Below are positions 11,155-53,149 of a DNA stretch of 64,000 nt, in pieces. The DNA comes from Macrosoma leucophasiata (lineage: Eukaryota; Arthropoda; Insecta; Lepidoptera; Hedylidae). The notes beneath the pieces are model-generated. The model ran no database searches, had not been told where the DNA came from, and saw nothing but the letters and a program-made list of their open reading frames with translations. The stretch lies in contig JAWQUS010000009.1 of assembly GCA_036365455.1 (NCBI GenBank), forward strand, positions 4,866,001-4,930,000, given 5' to 3'. Made by a program: the position numbers and the translations under genes. Within the stretch, counting starts at the first letter, position 1. Each line of letters starts with the position of its first letter.

Positions 11155-13264
11155 ACAGCTTTTAAGACATCTATTGAATAGGCATGTTACATTATTATAT
11201 AAATGAATAAATATTATCTTAATAACCAGTCGCACAGTATTAGTAGTGTTCTTGAGTTCAATAAATTTATCAATTAATTATAATTGATTGCTTAATAGTA
11301 TAGACCTCAATGGTTTAAAGAGCACTGGGTCAGTGCGCGATGACTTACATTATGTTGCATTTTGTGGAGTGGATACATTTTTTTTTATAATTTCTTTTTT
11401 TCTGAGGACGAATGGAACTGTATGAGATAACCTGTACGTTCCATGATCATTGCTTAAGGTATCAAGGCATGTTGATGATCTTTTTAAAAATATTAATTTC
11501 AATTACAATATTCATTCACCCCACAGTTCTGTCTGTCTTTTTATGTCTGATGAAATTTTGAGTGGATCCTCATACATTCTAAAAAAAATCGTTAATAGCT
11601 AAAAAATAATGTGTTTTATCGTTTTATTTTTGTCACAAGTTTTCATATAAATCTGTAGAGTTACAACAATAGGTACAAACGAACATCACGAACATTTTTT
11701 TGCGCTTACATTCCGTGGCTTATTCAATTATAATTTTATTTTAATATAATTATGTAACATTCAATAAATCGCACTATATTAATACCATTACAATAAGCAT
11801 TATGTAGTAATCTGTGCAATACACAAAACACATCAATGATTTCGTGCGAAGTCTGTTTTTATGTTTTGGTAAGTCACCATTTACTAAAGTATTGCTACTT
11901 TCTGTCTCAATTCTATACCAGAAATATAGTTAGAATGCCCTAAAACTATTGAATCTAAAAAGTGTTTTTCTAGGAAAAAGAGATAAGAGCATACATACAA
12001 TTTTTTATATTATAAGTAGGTATGAACAATCACGTAATGTATGAAATCAAAACTTAACGAAAATATGCAGGTAAATTAAAGGCTTTGTAAATAAATGTAC
12101 CTAAATAGATTTTTAACAGATAGGCGGTACATTTTGTGTAGGTACGTACCTACTTAGTAATTTGTATCTTATGTTATTAGTAATTTAACTCTCATTAAAG
12201 CTACTATTCATTCACGAAATTATATTCCGAGGGGTAACGGGTTATTTGGTTTAAGCGACATTTTGGATAATATTGAGTTATATACATATTTGGAATCAGC
12301 GAATTTTTCTCCGTCGAATGATGCCGGTTTCATTAAAATCGGAGCACTTTTTTGGCGTTTCAAACAATACTATTTTCGTGTCGTTTCCAAAGTGGCGGTG
12401 TCTTAAACGACGTGGATTTTGCATTTTTTATTAAATCATATACTTGAACCATACCATCATATTAATAACCGAGACATAAACCAGTCACCCTATCTCTCAT
12501 AAATAAGTGAATAAGAGTTAAAGCGTTTTTCCTGATTCTAAATTTTATTAAGAAGTAACTTGAATCATTTTGACATCACACGGTGTGATGTCGCTTAAAC
12601 CATTTGTCCGTCACCCAAATACGATATGGGTCGCCGCTTAAACTCTTTTAGCTGCATCTATTTTCCACGCCGGGTGCTACTTGAATCAAATACTCGTTTT
12701 TGTTCAGATATTTTGTTTAGTCGTTTAACCATTTTAGTCCTACTTTATTTATAAATAATTATAGTTGATGTTCCTACATTGAGACTGATTTTACTTATTT
12801 ATCAAACAAAATACTAATGTACCTAATTTTGCTGATTAAGACTGAAAAGTAAATTAATACAATTGATGTTCCTAGTGAGACTGTTATATAATAATAATTA
12901 TTCTAAATAAATAGTTTGATTGATTATTATGTTGTGTTTATTTATTCATTTATTCAATGTAAGCACCTGACATTTTCGGTGATTGCAATATATCCTGGTT
13001 GTTTTATCGGGTTTTTCGTCAACTCGACACGGACGACCGGACACACGTATGTCCAGTTGGTTAAACTTGAAATTGTAATGACTTGTTATTTCGTCGTCTG
13101 GACACGACAATATTTTTGCGTGTGTCCACATAGTGAAACTTAAAAAAAATACCATTTTGTTTTCGCCAACTGGACACACGTTCTCATTTTAACCGAATTC
13201 ATGTCAAAGTACAGTCACTCAGATTATTTTTCAAGACAAAGGACTTCATTTAGTTGCCAATATC

Positions 13265-13428
13265 CCAACTATTCGTCAACCGAACAATGGCGGTCAAACC
13301 ATTTCAATAGGGCGGTAGTAAGTAAGTGCAATAATGCAAGATGGGCAGCAGCGTCCTGCGATGAAACTACCGCCACCGCGATCGCCAATTTACATGCCAA
13401 GCGTGGCGATTGTGGTAGTGGGGATGTG
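13265..13428 (+). repeat. shared ~165-bp repeat (family G), copy 1
   Basis: Contains CGAACAATGGCGGTCAAACC and GCAAGATGGGCAGCAGCGTC, also found in reverse at 27365-27522. Could encode KCNNARWAAASCD in both copies, but a 4-bp difference shifts the frame just upstream. Confidence 0.55.
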
Positions 13429-14416
13429 TAATAATATGGCTAATACAGTTAAACTTTAACAGTTTCAGCATGTAGATCACATCGGTATTCTCGTTTTTGC
13501 CCATCACAACATGTGAGAAATTGTTGCCCATTCAAAGAGATTCTTCTGTTATGATTTAAAACATGCGTTAGAAAATGCCATCAACTATTCACGATTCATG
13601 TCGATATTGGGCATACAAAATATCATACAAACATTATTCCTACTATTTATGCTCTGCTTCCCAATAAAATAGTGGAAACTTATAAAACGTTATTCTGTTT
13701 AATTAAAAGCCAAATACCGCAGTGACACCCAGAAACGAATACATGGTTGTGATTTTAAAAAGTACCTTAAACAGGCTTTGCAACATGAATTTGTCATGTT
13801 AAAATGATTGTTGTACCTCCAAGTGCCTAGCTCAATTATTACTGAAATACTATGTAAAAGTGACAAGTATTGTTGTTACAGAGTTAAGATGAACGATTAT
13901 TATTTGTAAAATTATACATTTTGGATTTGTGATGCCATAATTATGCTCTATTGATCATTTTTGTGATATTTTATTTCATTATTTCTCCGAGTACAATTCT
14001 CGTTCAAACTTCATTACAACTACATTTAGTAAACAAGCAAACAAGCTTTGCAAGTTTGTATAGAAAAGGAGTATAATTAATATCTTTCAAGGGCAAAACT
14101 TCTTTGGTTTTGACAACAAATACAGAAATTTAATTGCTACTTTAACATATGTGTTGGTACTTACCTACTTCATTTTTTTGTGATATTTGAAGTAATGAAA
14201 ATGTAATTTAATTAGTAAAGAAATTTTAAATTATTATGTATATTTAGAGAATATTGGCTATTTTCACTCTTTTCCTATAGGTAGTCAAACCGTGTCTTTA
14301 TTTTAATAAATCGTACTTTAATTTGATTCTTTGAAACATATTTTCTTTATTTTAAAATTTAAACCATTACGTTTTATCAGCAAAAATATGAGTCAGTTTA
14401 TTTTCATAACGTAGTA

Positions 14417-14537
14417 CTAGATTTTGCTCGCGACTTCATCTACGTAAAGTTTCATCCAAATCCATCCAGTAGTTTATTCTTGAAAGAGTACAAACATCCA
14501 TACTCTCAAACTTTAGCATTTAAAATATTAAGTAGGA
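14417..14537 (-). mobile_element. internally deleted Helitron
   Basis: On the - strand runs from TCCTACTTAATATTTTAAAT to AAAATCTAG, flanked A and T. It lies inside the nested inverted-repeat element. Confidence 0.65.
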
Positions 14538-15741
14538 TGTAATAAACCAGAAGATTATGCACATGACTGTACCTTTTTTGCAAAAAAAAGTGATAGTGTC
14601 CAGTTGGTGAAAACATAAAAGTGGTTTTATTTAAGTTTCACCATGTGGACACACGCAAAAATATTGTCGTGTCCAGACGACGAAATAACAAGTCATTACA
14701 ATTTCAAGTTTAACCAACTGGACATGTGTGTCCGGTCGTCCGTGTCGAGTTGACGAATAACCCGTTTTATCAGCCATTGATAGTCTTAGATGTAAATAAA
14801 CCATAATTATTAATAAACATTAAACGTTACAATTTCAATGTTATATGTCACATAAGTAAATTAGCCTGACAGTCATTTTAATCTAAATTGGTAGTTAAGA
14901 TAAATAGCTAGCTTCTACTAATTTTGGGTTTCCTTACTTCATACCTTTTGGCTTGCTCCGTAAATAGAATGCGTTGTCGCTTAATTTTTTCCCTGTAGCC
15001 AGTTGTAGTTATGAAGTCACTTAAATCGTTTTTCCTGTCTCTAAAAAAGGGCACGTTGTATTAAGCGACATTTATCTTTGTAAATAACGGCCCGCTTTAT
15101 TTGGTATTAGCATCAACAACTAGATATTTTTAATTAAATTTCAATGCAGTTTACCCCGTTTAAATAACTGCAGAAGTTTTTTTGTTATGAATTTTATTTC
15201 GAAATTTCAAACTTTAAAAGGCTCTCCTGTAAAGTTGCAAAAATGTCGCTTAAACCAAATAGCCCGTTAACCCTCGTTCTCTCATGATAGGTACGTACCA
15301 ACGTTATTAGCGGTCCATGCACATAACTTTGAAGTAGTTCGAAATTTCTCTCATTTTACTTGTTATCATAAGTCTATGTCTATCTATGTCTACGTCAGTG
15401 TGGGATTAGGATAGTTTTTGGATAAACAAAATTCGCCTAACAAATCTAAAAGGTATGTTTGCGCTTACCTACTGAAATTGACCTGGTAACCAAGTTTTAC
15501 CAATTTCCTTGAAACCGTTTCCATATAGTCGTACGGTAAATACAACTTCCTACTCATTTACGTGTACGTAACCCCAAAATTCCTATCAAATGCCGACATA
15601 AACCAGAGCTTCGCACGTAAACAAGATATTTATCCAAAATGTTGAGCGGTCGTCCGTGGCGTGTTAGTGCGGTGGCGGCGGCGCGGGCGCGGTCGGGGGA
15701 GGGGTGAGGCGAGCGGGGGGGCGCGCGGGAGGGGGAGGGGT

Positions 15742-45693
<29,952 letters not shown>

Positions 45694-46349
45694 TTAATTT
45701 ATTTAGTACGCTAAACTATAATTTTCACAGGAATTCTTATCACAGAAAACTACATGAACATTTGATTGACAGTTCGGGCCACTCCTGCTGCACACACGAG
45801 CGCAGCGCCGCCACGTTACGGCAGACTGACGGCGCTACGCAAAAGCCAACTCAGCAAAATTAAATCGATGTATTATAAATTATTTTATTGTTTTCATTCC
45901 AATTCTAATACCTCATATAGTATTTATAATACTGTTTTAGATAAAATCTGTGACTTTTTAACTATGTTTTCATCAAAATAATCTCAGTAAATAAAAATAT
46001 GAACGCATCCAAATCCTAACTACACTATGGTCATCTCTATACTCTACGCTGAAATTAAGGCCATGGACTTATATACCTCACTCACTCAAAAATCGCACTC
46101 GCATCAAAAATCCGAGCCGAGTGAGATAGACAGAACTGAGGCTGTTTGTCTCCTTTTATTAGGGTGTCCATTTTTTTGATAGGCAAAAATATGTATTATT
46201 ATTTTATTACATTTATTTTATATATATTATTTTATAGATTATTAAAGAGACTACAAATTGAAGTGTTCAACTGACGGTGATTATACTCGATTACGTAATC
46301 CAGATATGTCCTAAACTGAGCTGCATCAGAATTTTATCGCTATATTAGG

Positions 46350-46484
46350 CTGCGGCCTGGAATCTTGCGGGCAACGGCGAGGTCCTATGCGCTCATTTAA
46401 ATGGACCCGTGCTGGAACACAGCGGCGCGCTCAAGTAAAATCTCGCCGCTCCCGCGCCGCTGCCTGCAAGATTCCAGGCCGCAG
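46350..46484. mobile_element. GC-rich foldback upstream of Rab6
   Basis: Arms CTGCGGCCTGGAATCTTGC and its complement; 135 bp, much GC-richer than its surroundings. 0.67 kb upstream of the Rab6 start codon. Confidence 0.6.
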
Positions 46485-47032
46485 TCTAAAGCGCGGAAGA
46501 CGCGTCGCTTGCTCAGTCTCACTATTAAAGGCGGCGTGCCGGCATAGTCAGTATGTACTGTGTCTACAGTTCTTGGGGAAAATTGATTATATCACAGTAT
46601 AAAACGATGATTCTACCTACATAACATCACCTAAATAACTATCGAGCACCATTAAAAGAAGATTATATCAGAGACCTTTAAAACAAAAATACCATAAATT
46701 TCATAAAGTGAGGTCACTTCAGTCAGCAAAAATGTAAATAAACAATGATTGACTTATGTGAAATGAAATACCGCAACCACTGTACGATTCACTTGCACAA
46801 GTTTAAACACAACATTTCTTTACCATTTTTGATATCAAACATGTATCAAACAGTTGAAAATTTGATGCTTCTTCGTTTCAACAATGCAACATAGGTTATG
46901 TTTGTTTAGGTTTATATGTCGCTGTGGTATTTTAAGATTGCGCGCCCCGGGCTCATGTAGCTTTCCGCCCCATCAAGGAATGAAAGAAAACAAAAAAATA
47001 TAGGTAGATAATTTTATATTTTACATTCTTAT

Positions 47033-47751
47033 TGTGCAGGACGCTCGTGAATAGTGGACAGTGTTTGTGATTTAAAAACAATTTTGATAGTGATCGGCCA
47101 TACAGTCCTCAATAGTGTACGTTATCAGCGCGTAGACACCATAGAACAATCGCGTTGTGTAGTCGTCAATAGCATAGTACACAATAGTATACGTTGTCGG
47201 AACGTAGATAGTGCTACCAATAGCGTTAGAGTATTGTATAACTTCTATTTTTAGATTTTATCTTTTTTATGTAATATTTGTGTAATTTAGAGTGTAATTA
47301 ATAGTCTTGTGTCACTTAAAGCTCATTTGTGTTTAATATTACTTTATTTTGTATAATTTTAACAGTTTTTTGTGTATAATTTTATAGTTTTTTTAATATG
47401 TTTGTTTTTCTTGACTTCTGTTTGTATCTTTGAACATTTGTAATAGTTTCATGTAAGTTTTATAGTTGTAATGTGTTTATTTTATCTGATAATAAAGATT
47501 TTTGATGTCGTTTGTTTCCTTTCGGTAATGATCTGAGATACATAGAGATTTTAATTGGCCAAATAGATCTGATAGCTGATTGTTTGTTTAAATCAACCAA
47601 ACATCGATAGTAAAAGTTGTTTACTTAAAATTTAAATACCTTTTGTGATTGGTTTCTTGAACCGATAACCAATCACCAGAGGTTTTCTTAAGTTCGATGA
47701 CCTTGAGATTTTAGAATAAAAGTAGGGCAGTTTTGTATGGCCGGTACGACC
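47033..47751 (+). repeat. truncated, diverged BEL-type LTR
   Basis: Begins TGTGCAGGACGCTCG and follows the LTR of the 55-63 kb element (opposite strand) with many substitutions and small indels up to GTATGGCCGGTAC. The last ~165 bp of the LTR are missing; a Jockey fragment starts at the break. Confidence 0.85.
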
Positions 47752-49690
47752 GCCAACCCTTCCGCGCGAAACCGGTCCCATCCCCGACACGCAAGTCGAT
47801 GAAAACGCTAACGGTAATAGCGAAAATAATGATGATCCTCTCAGACCTGTGACAGTCGCAGAGTTGTCAGACCTGATCAAGCGTCTAAAAGTGCGGAAAG
47901 CGCCGGGTGCGGACGGCATTTCCAATCGCACAGTTAGAAACTTTACCCCTTGCTCATTGCCCTTTTGGCTGAGATACTCATAGCAGCGTTTAAAAATAGT
48001 ATGTTTCCACCCGCGTGGAAAGAGGCTACAGTTATCGGGTTTAAAAAACCCGGTAAGCCGAGCAACCAGGCCTCGTCATACAGGCCGATAAGTCTGCTAA
48101 GTTCTCTAAGTAAACTTTACGAACGCGTCGTGTACGCTCCACTCTTAGATTTCACCCGAGTGCGGCACTTGATCCCGGATGAACAGTTCGGGTTCCGTGC
48201 TCGCCACTCCTGTGTCCATCAAGTACATCGAATCACTGAGCATATACTCAGTAAATTCGATAGAAAGATTATGACGGGAGCCCTCTTCTTCGATATCGCT
48301 AAAGCGTTCGACCGCGTGTGGCACAACGGCTTATTATATAAGCTGTACACTCTCGGAGTGCCCACCCAAATCGTGCACATCATTCGCGATTTTTTGTCGG
48401 ACAGAGGCTTTCGATATCGAGTCGAGGGTACCCTTTCGAACCGTCACACCATAACAGCCGGTGTTCCCCAAGGATCCGTACTCTCCCCCCTCCTGTTCAC
48501 GCTATACACTAGCGATATCCCTGTCCGCCACGGCGTTCAGGTGGCAATGTACGCTGACGACACTGCTATTTACGTCCTGGCAGAAAGCCAGAGATCATAA
48601 GGAAAGCCCTGCAAGCGGCGGCCAAAGACCTTGAGTCTTGGTTCCGCCGCTGGCGTATAGAGGTAAATCCTAGCAAGAGCGCTGCCATACTCTTTATACG
48701 GGACCGCGCTCCCAGACCTAACGTAGCCCCAGTCCAAATGTTTGACGAGCCCATCCCCTGGATGGACAAAATCAAATACTTAGGAGTGACGCTTGATCGA
48801 CATCTGACCTTCACTGCACATGTTAAAGTAGCACGCGCAGAGGCTGGATTCGTGTTGTCCCAATTACATTGTTTATTAAACAAAAAGAGCAAGCTATCGG
48901 CCCGGAACAAACTCCGTGCCTATACGTCCTGCATAAGGCCCATACTATGTTACGCGTCCCCGGTATTCGCCCACGCGAAAAACACAACATTACGCAAGCT
49001 TCAAACTTTGCAGAATCGATTCTTACGTAGAGCCGTAGGCGCGCCTTGGTATGTACGTAATAAAAACTTGCACATTGACGCAAACCTGCCTACCATCCGG
49101 CAGTTATGAAGCGAGCTTCAGCTCGCTATTTCGATCGGGCGAGTCACCACCCGAATCCGCTGGTCAGAGCGGCCGCGATTTACACTTCTTTTGATCGCGC
49201 CAAAAGGAGACGTCCAAGGCACGTCTTAAAAGATCCGGACGATGAGACCACGTTGGCCATCGCCGCTATGAACAATCATTTACAGAATCAGACTGCACAA
49301 ACCGCCAATACAACGCGCCGACGCGTTTCGCGCAGCGCCCGCCCCTGATCCCGACCCTATCTCCGGCCCCGCGAGGCCGATGACATTCCGGTTATCACCA
49401 ACCGAATGGAGTAGAGCGAAAGTTGCACCGCATTAGTCGCCGGCGCCGTTCAGAAACCCTACTTAAGTGGGGGTGACTTAGGAGGATCTGTTCATACTTT
49501 GGTGCATCTGACAGTTTGCACTCTGTACCTACAGTGCCAAGTTTGATCTTTGACGTCAATGACGGAATGACGAAATTGAATTCAAAATATTTAGAACGAT
49601 TTTTTTTCTCAGTGGCACAGCACCAGAACACATCGATGGTCGATGTGTTCTAATGCGAAATAAACATGTCAGAAAAAAAAAACAGTAAAA
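47752..49690 (+). mobile_element. decayed 5'-truncated Jockey-type non-LTR retrotransposon
   Basis: Reverse transcriptase is spread over several frames: RKAPGADGISNR (about 47905), then 47950-48598 with SSYRPISLLSSLSKLYE, GVPQGSVLSP and the catalytic YADD, then 48600-49109 with KYLGVTLD and the thumb region, then 49106-49348 with FDRASHHPNPLVRAA. Frameshifts near 47945 and 49105 and a stop at 48598 kill it. No endonuclease domain is left. A short A-run at about 49676-49687 marks the 3' end. Confidence 0.88.
47950..48598 (+). pseudogene. Jockey reverse transcriptase fragment
   Basis: 216 codons with fingers and palm motifs of a Jockey-clade RT, including YADDTAIY. The frame ends at a TAA where the related sequence continues in another frame (IRKALQAAAKDLESW). 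Confidence 0.85.
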
Positions 49691-51827
49691 AAGTAAAGGT
49701 TACTACTTACCACTACTTACTAACTATAGCGTAGCAATAATTAACCCTAACAGTAATAACAAAAAAAAATTCAATATGAGATAACATTTTATTTAATACA
49801 CCGAAAAAATATGTACAAAATAAAAACCTCAGATTAATTATAAATATCACAAACAAAATCCTATCTAAAATCTCGTCCCACTCTCACTCAATATATTAAA
49901 ATCTTCTCAATGATGATAAAATCAAGATGCCCAATAAATAATATTTTTAAATCGGTTAGTTATTTTCACCAACAATTGAAAAATATCAACAAAACTACGC
50001 CGATTGAAACTGCAAGGAATGCAAGGACTTCTCTTTTTTCATTTTCATTCATAAAATAATAAAGATTAAATTATATTAAGGTCATTTCCGGTTCCAAATT
50101 GTGAAAATTCCTAACTTATTTAACAAAATTATATTTTTAAAAGCAGTTGTCTTCCAGACTAAAACAAATTAAAAAAATAATAATAATAAAACACCCTCAA
50201 TGAGATTGAAATTACATGGAACTTTATATGACTAAATATGTTTAGAATGTATTTTCTAATACTATAACAACTACATATTATATTGATTGCATACAAATAT
50301 TACAATTAATTAAATTGCTTTAGGCTATGCTATCCCATTGTTGAATTGAGGGCTTATTATGTATGACATCAATTTGTTAGGCCAAAATGCATATCAAACC
50401 TATTATTATATATGCACAGTACATACAACAGCGTTTTTTTTTCCAAAAAGGTTGGTAATTATCACGTTATGATCCCACCAGACTCCACGAGGAGAACGGG
50501 AGGACATACACATTTACGTTTTATTACGCAAATTTCGGCTTGCACAAGCCAATGATATGATACCTTTTGTTGTACGAGTTTGCGGAAAAAATTGGCCGCA
50601 TACAGTAAGTTGTACTTGTGCAAAAAAATTGCGCAGCTAAAACCCAAGGTGCGTGGCCGGCATGAAGACAGTGAGCTGGGGTCCCTTTGTCTTCCCTCGT
50701 CTCATCTCGCTGTCGCTTTGTGTCGGTTTTTCAAGAGCGAGGGAATCAGCCACACTCTCGCGACCGCTATTTTGTTAATTACTGCAGAACAAGGAAGGAC
50801 GCACGATTTTTTAAATTACGATGGAGTGGAGTTAACAATTATTTTTGTACCATTTTTATAATATTACGTATTACATGGAAAAAAAAAACATTAAGAATCC
50901 AAAAAATCCATATTGCAAGTAAACGACGCGTGGGATCGAAAAAGCAAATTTTGACTTCATTTACGTCCATCTTAAAGTAAACGTAGCGAGCTATTGAACA
51001 TCGAGAGTGTGGATAGTTAGCACTAGCACTCCTACAGACTGCACTCGCCAAGACTGGTGTCGAAACCCTCTACGAAACACCTCGCGAGAGTCTGGATGGT
51101 GTATATGAGACGACCTGCGAGTTTAAAGTCATGAAAAAAGTTACAAATTGATGTCTACAGAGTTACAAAATAGGCCAGCTGGTCACAAAAAGGTTAACTT
51201 TTATTGGAAACTACTTAAGTCTAGATTTTTGGACATCGTTTATGGCGATGCTACAATGCATCATGACACAATACATTGGTAAATCCGTTAAATGGCTTGA
51301 ACTACCAATAAGTATAATTCATATATTATTATGAAAAAGAACTTCAAACACAATACAGAACTGAAGATACATACTTAATGTATTGTAGGTACTTCAACAC
51401 AATTTATACTGAAACTATTCTACTTCAGGACGATTCAAAATCGTAAAAAGAATACATCTCTTCAAAAATGTTACTAAGTTTTTTTAGATTGCGTAAGAAG
51501 TTTAGAGTGTTACCTTCTTCAATTCTTTTAACTTAATGGTCCCATCTCACTGTCTGATACAGTTGAATAAAAAAAATATAGGTACTTAAGTATTAACAGG
51601 TTCACAGCCTATCTATTCTTTGGTTTATTGACAGTGTGAACCCCTTAAACTCCAGTAGCTTTGAAATAAGTAAAACCAGAAACAATGTTTGAGAAGACGA
51701 ATTTCCATTACCACTACTTATTTTTGGTATATAAGTTATATATCATACACAATAGGAAATTATGCTAAGTTGAGATAGCCGTCACACTAAGTAGTGTAGT
51801 TGCAAAGCCATAACGACACAACACTAT
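49691..51827. other. spacer between Jockey fragment and foldback cluster
   Basis: AT-rich with one moderately GC-rich part at 50640-50800. No gene supported. Confidence 0.45.
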
Positions 51828-52120
51828 AGATTCGGTTGCACCAAGACATTTGTTAGAGTCAATGTAAAATTTTACATCCTTCTTTAAAAGGCTATTATAC
51901 GACAAAGTATTCATGGTCCGACAGAAAGGGTGGGCGTGGCCTCGCGCCGGGTTGCCGCTTATTACACTATCCGGTCGACAGCGCCCTAACTCAATCCCAG
52001 TACAAATACAGGAGCCGCTCCGGCCGCCCTAATTAGGGCCCTAACTCCCTAAATGTTATTACACTACCCTGACCCTTGCTATCGTACCCTGAATATCGTG
52101 CCGTGTAATAAGTCCATTAA

Positions 52121-52394
52121 GCCTGGGTTGCACCACGATATTTGGTAAAGTTATTGTAACATTTCACATCCTTCTCTTACTATAACAGATCTCCTTAAGT
52201 TAGAGAAGGATGTGCAATGTTACACTTACGGCCAAATACTCAAACGTCACTTAAATCTAAGTGAGGCTTAAGTCTTCTGTCTTTATAAAACACGTTCAAA
52301 CGATAGAGATACACACATTTGAGCTTTGCTTAAAATTGAGTGACGTTTGAGTATTCGGCCATAACTTTCACAAATATCTTGGTGCAACCCACGC
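52121..52394. mobile_element. middle foldback of the nested set
   Basis: CCTGGGTTGCACCACGATAT at left, ATATCTTGGTGCAACCCACG at right; right arm is split by the element at 52229-52361. Confidence 0.6.
52229..52361. mobile_element. inner MITE of the nested set
   Basis: Ends CGGCCAAATACTCAAACGTC and complement GACGTTTGAGTATTCGGCC, with TA on each side (52227-52228, 52362-52363), as expected of a Tc1/mariner-type MITE. Confidence 0.6.
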
Positions 52395-52759
52395 TAACTT
52401 TAACAAATATTTTAATGTAACCGAATCTAAGAATATTCTTCAGAGAGCAGCTCTGTTACACCATAATGTGACTCAGGATGAGATGACTGGATACACAACT
52501 CTAGAAATGGAACGTTGGGGATGTCTGTTTGGGAATAGGATCAGATAATACATACAGTATACAACTGCTGACTAATATAAAACTCTTCACAGTTCTGCAG
52601 CCATACTACTTAGTGGTAAACATCACGCTAACCACTGGGACAGTTTAGTGGCCGATATAAATAAAATAGTAACCAAATACCCTAATTGAAACATCGTAAG
52701 GTCAATTTGAGCCCCTCACAATTCGATAATAACTAAGTTCGACGACATTGGAGTCAAGG

Positions 52760-52765
52760 TTTATT
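52760..52765 (-). promoter_or_regulatory. candidate poly(A) signal for FAM8A1
   Basis: AATAAA on the - strand about 60 bp after the stop codon. Confidence 0.5.
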
Positions 52766-52825
52766 CCATGGAGACATAAAATTCTTGAATGAAGGTAGAT
52801 TTAGCCAAAGGTAACGAAATTACAG

Positions 52826-53149
52826 TTACGGCACATGTCGCCTCGGCGGATACATGTTTTCCTCGACAACAATGACTCCAGATAGGAGGTCATACCCGGT
52901 GCGGTTGTGTCGAAATACGAACAAGACTACAAACAGGGGAAATAGGAGGGAGATGAGAAAGTTTTTCATGATGGCTCTGATTAAGGCCACAAAGAAAGTG
53001 GGAGGTTTCCCGGGGTACAGCAGCACTGTCTCACGGAGGCGGCCCTCGACGGGGATGACGGCGGTGGCGGTGACTACGCGGATGCCGAGCAACGCCTTAC
53101 CGGGAGTGGCCCCGCCTGTTCGACCTATGCTGTTGCATAGACAACATGC
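52826..53149 (-). CDS. FAM8A1: FAM8A1 exon 4 (RDD core and C-terminus)
   Basis: Acceptor TTGTTTTCAG, 324 bp to TAA at 52828-52826. Contains the GGATPGKALLGIRVV signature and two further hydrophobic helices. Confidence 0.9.
   Translation of the reverse strand, partial: ACCLCNSIGRTGGATPGKALLGIRVVTATAVIPVEGRLRETVLLYPGKPPTFFVALIRAIMKNFLISLLFPLFVVLFVFRHNRTGYDLLSGVIVVEENMYPPRRHVP

Larger units (their letters stand above)
7853..12228. other. spacer between bib and Rab6
   Basis: AT-rich; besides a LINE remnant (9058-9190) and a small foldback (11061-11154) I see no gene, RNA or recognisable repeat. Confidence 0.5.
13008..14764. mobile_element. nested DNA element with ~170-bp terminal inverted repeats
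   Basis: Arms 13008-13180 and 14596-14764 are near-identical inverted copies, starting CGGGTTWTTCGTCAACTCGA. TTTTAT flanks both sides (13002-13007 and 14765-14770), a probable 6-bp target duplication. The arms contain repeated TGGACAC/GTGTCCA motifs. The 1.4-kb interior is AT-rich and non-coding apart from a shared repeat at 13265-13428 and a small Helitron at 14417-14537. Confidence 0.8.
12229..15275. mobile_element. 3-kb inverted-repeat element with reiterated GTCGCTTAAA motif
   Basis: Ends match as inverted repeats for about 36 bp: GAGGGGTAACGGGTTATTTG with GTTTAAGCGACATTTT, and the complement at 15240-15275. Degenerate copies of GTCGCTTAAAC in either orientation occur at about 12250, 12400, 12588, 12632, 14975, 15015, 15058 and 15244. 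No transposase frame is visible. Without the inner insert it is about 1.28 kb. No clear target duplication. Confidence 0.7.
51828..52428. mobile_element. outer foldback of a nested set
   Basis: AGATTCGGTTGCACCAAGAC at left, complement-like AATGTAACCGAATCT at right, enclosing the two elements below and a further GC-rich inverted repeat (51958-52112, CTTATTACAC ends). Confidence 0.55.

Noticed and set aside
48566..49083. Minus-strand frames over the Jockey fragment
   Set aside because: Shadows of the reverse transcriptase.
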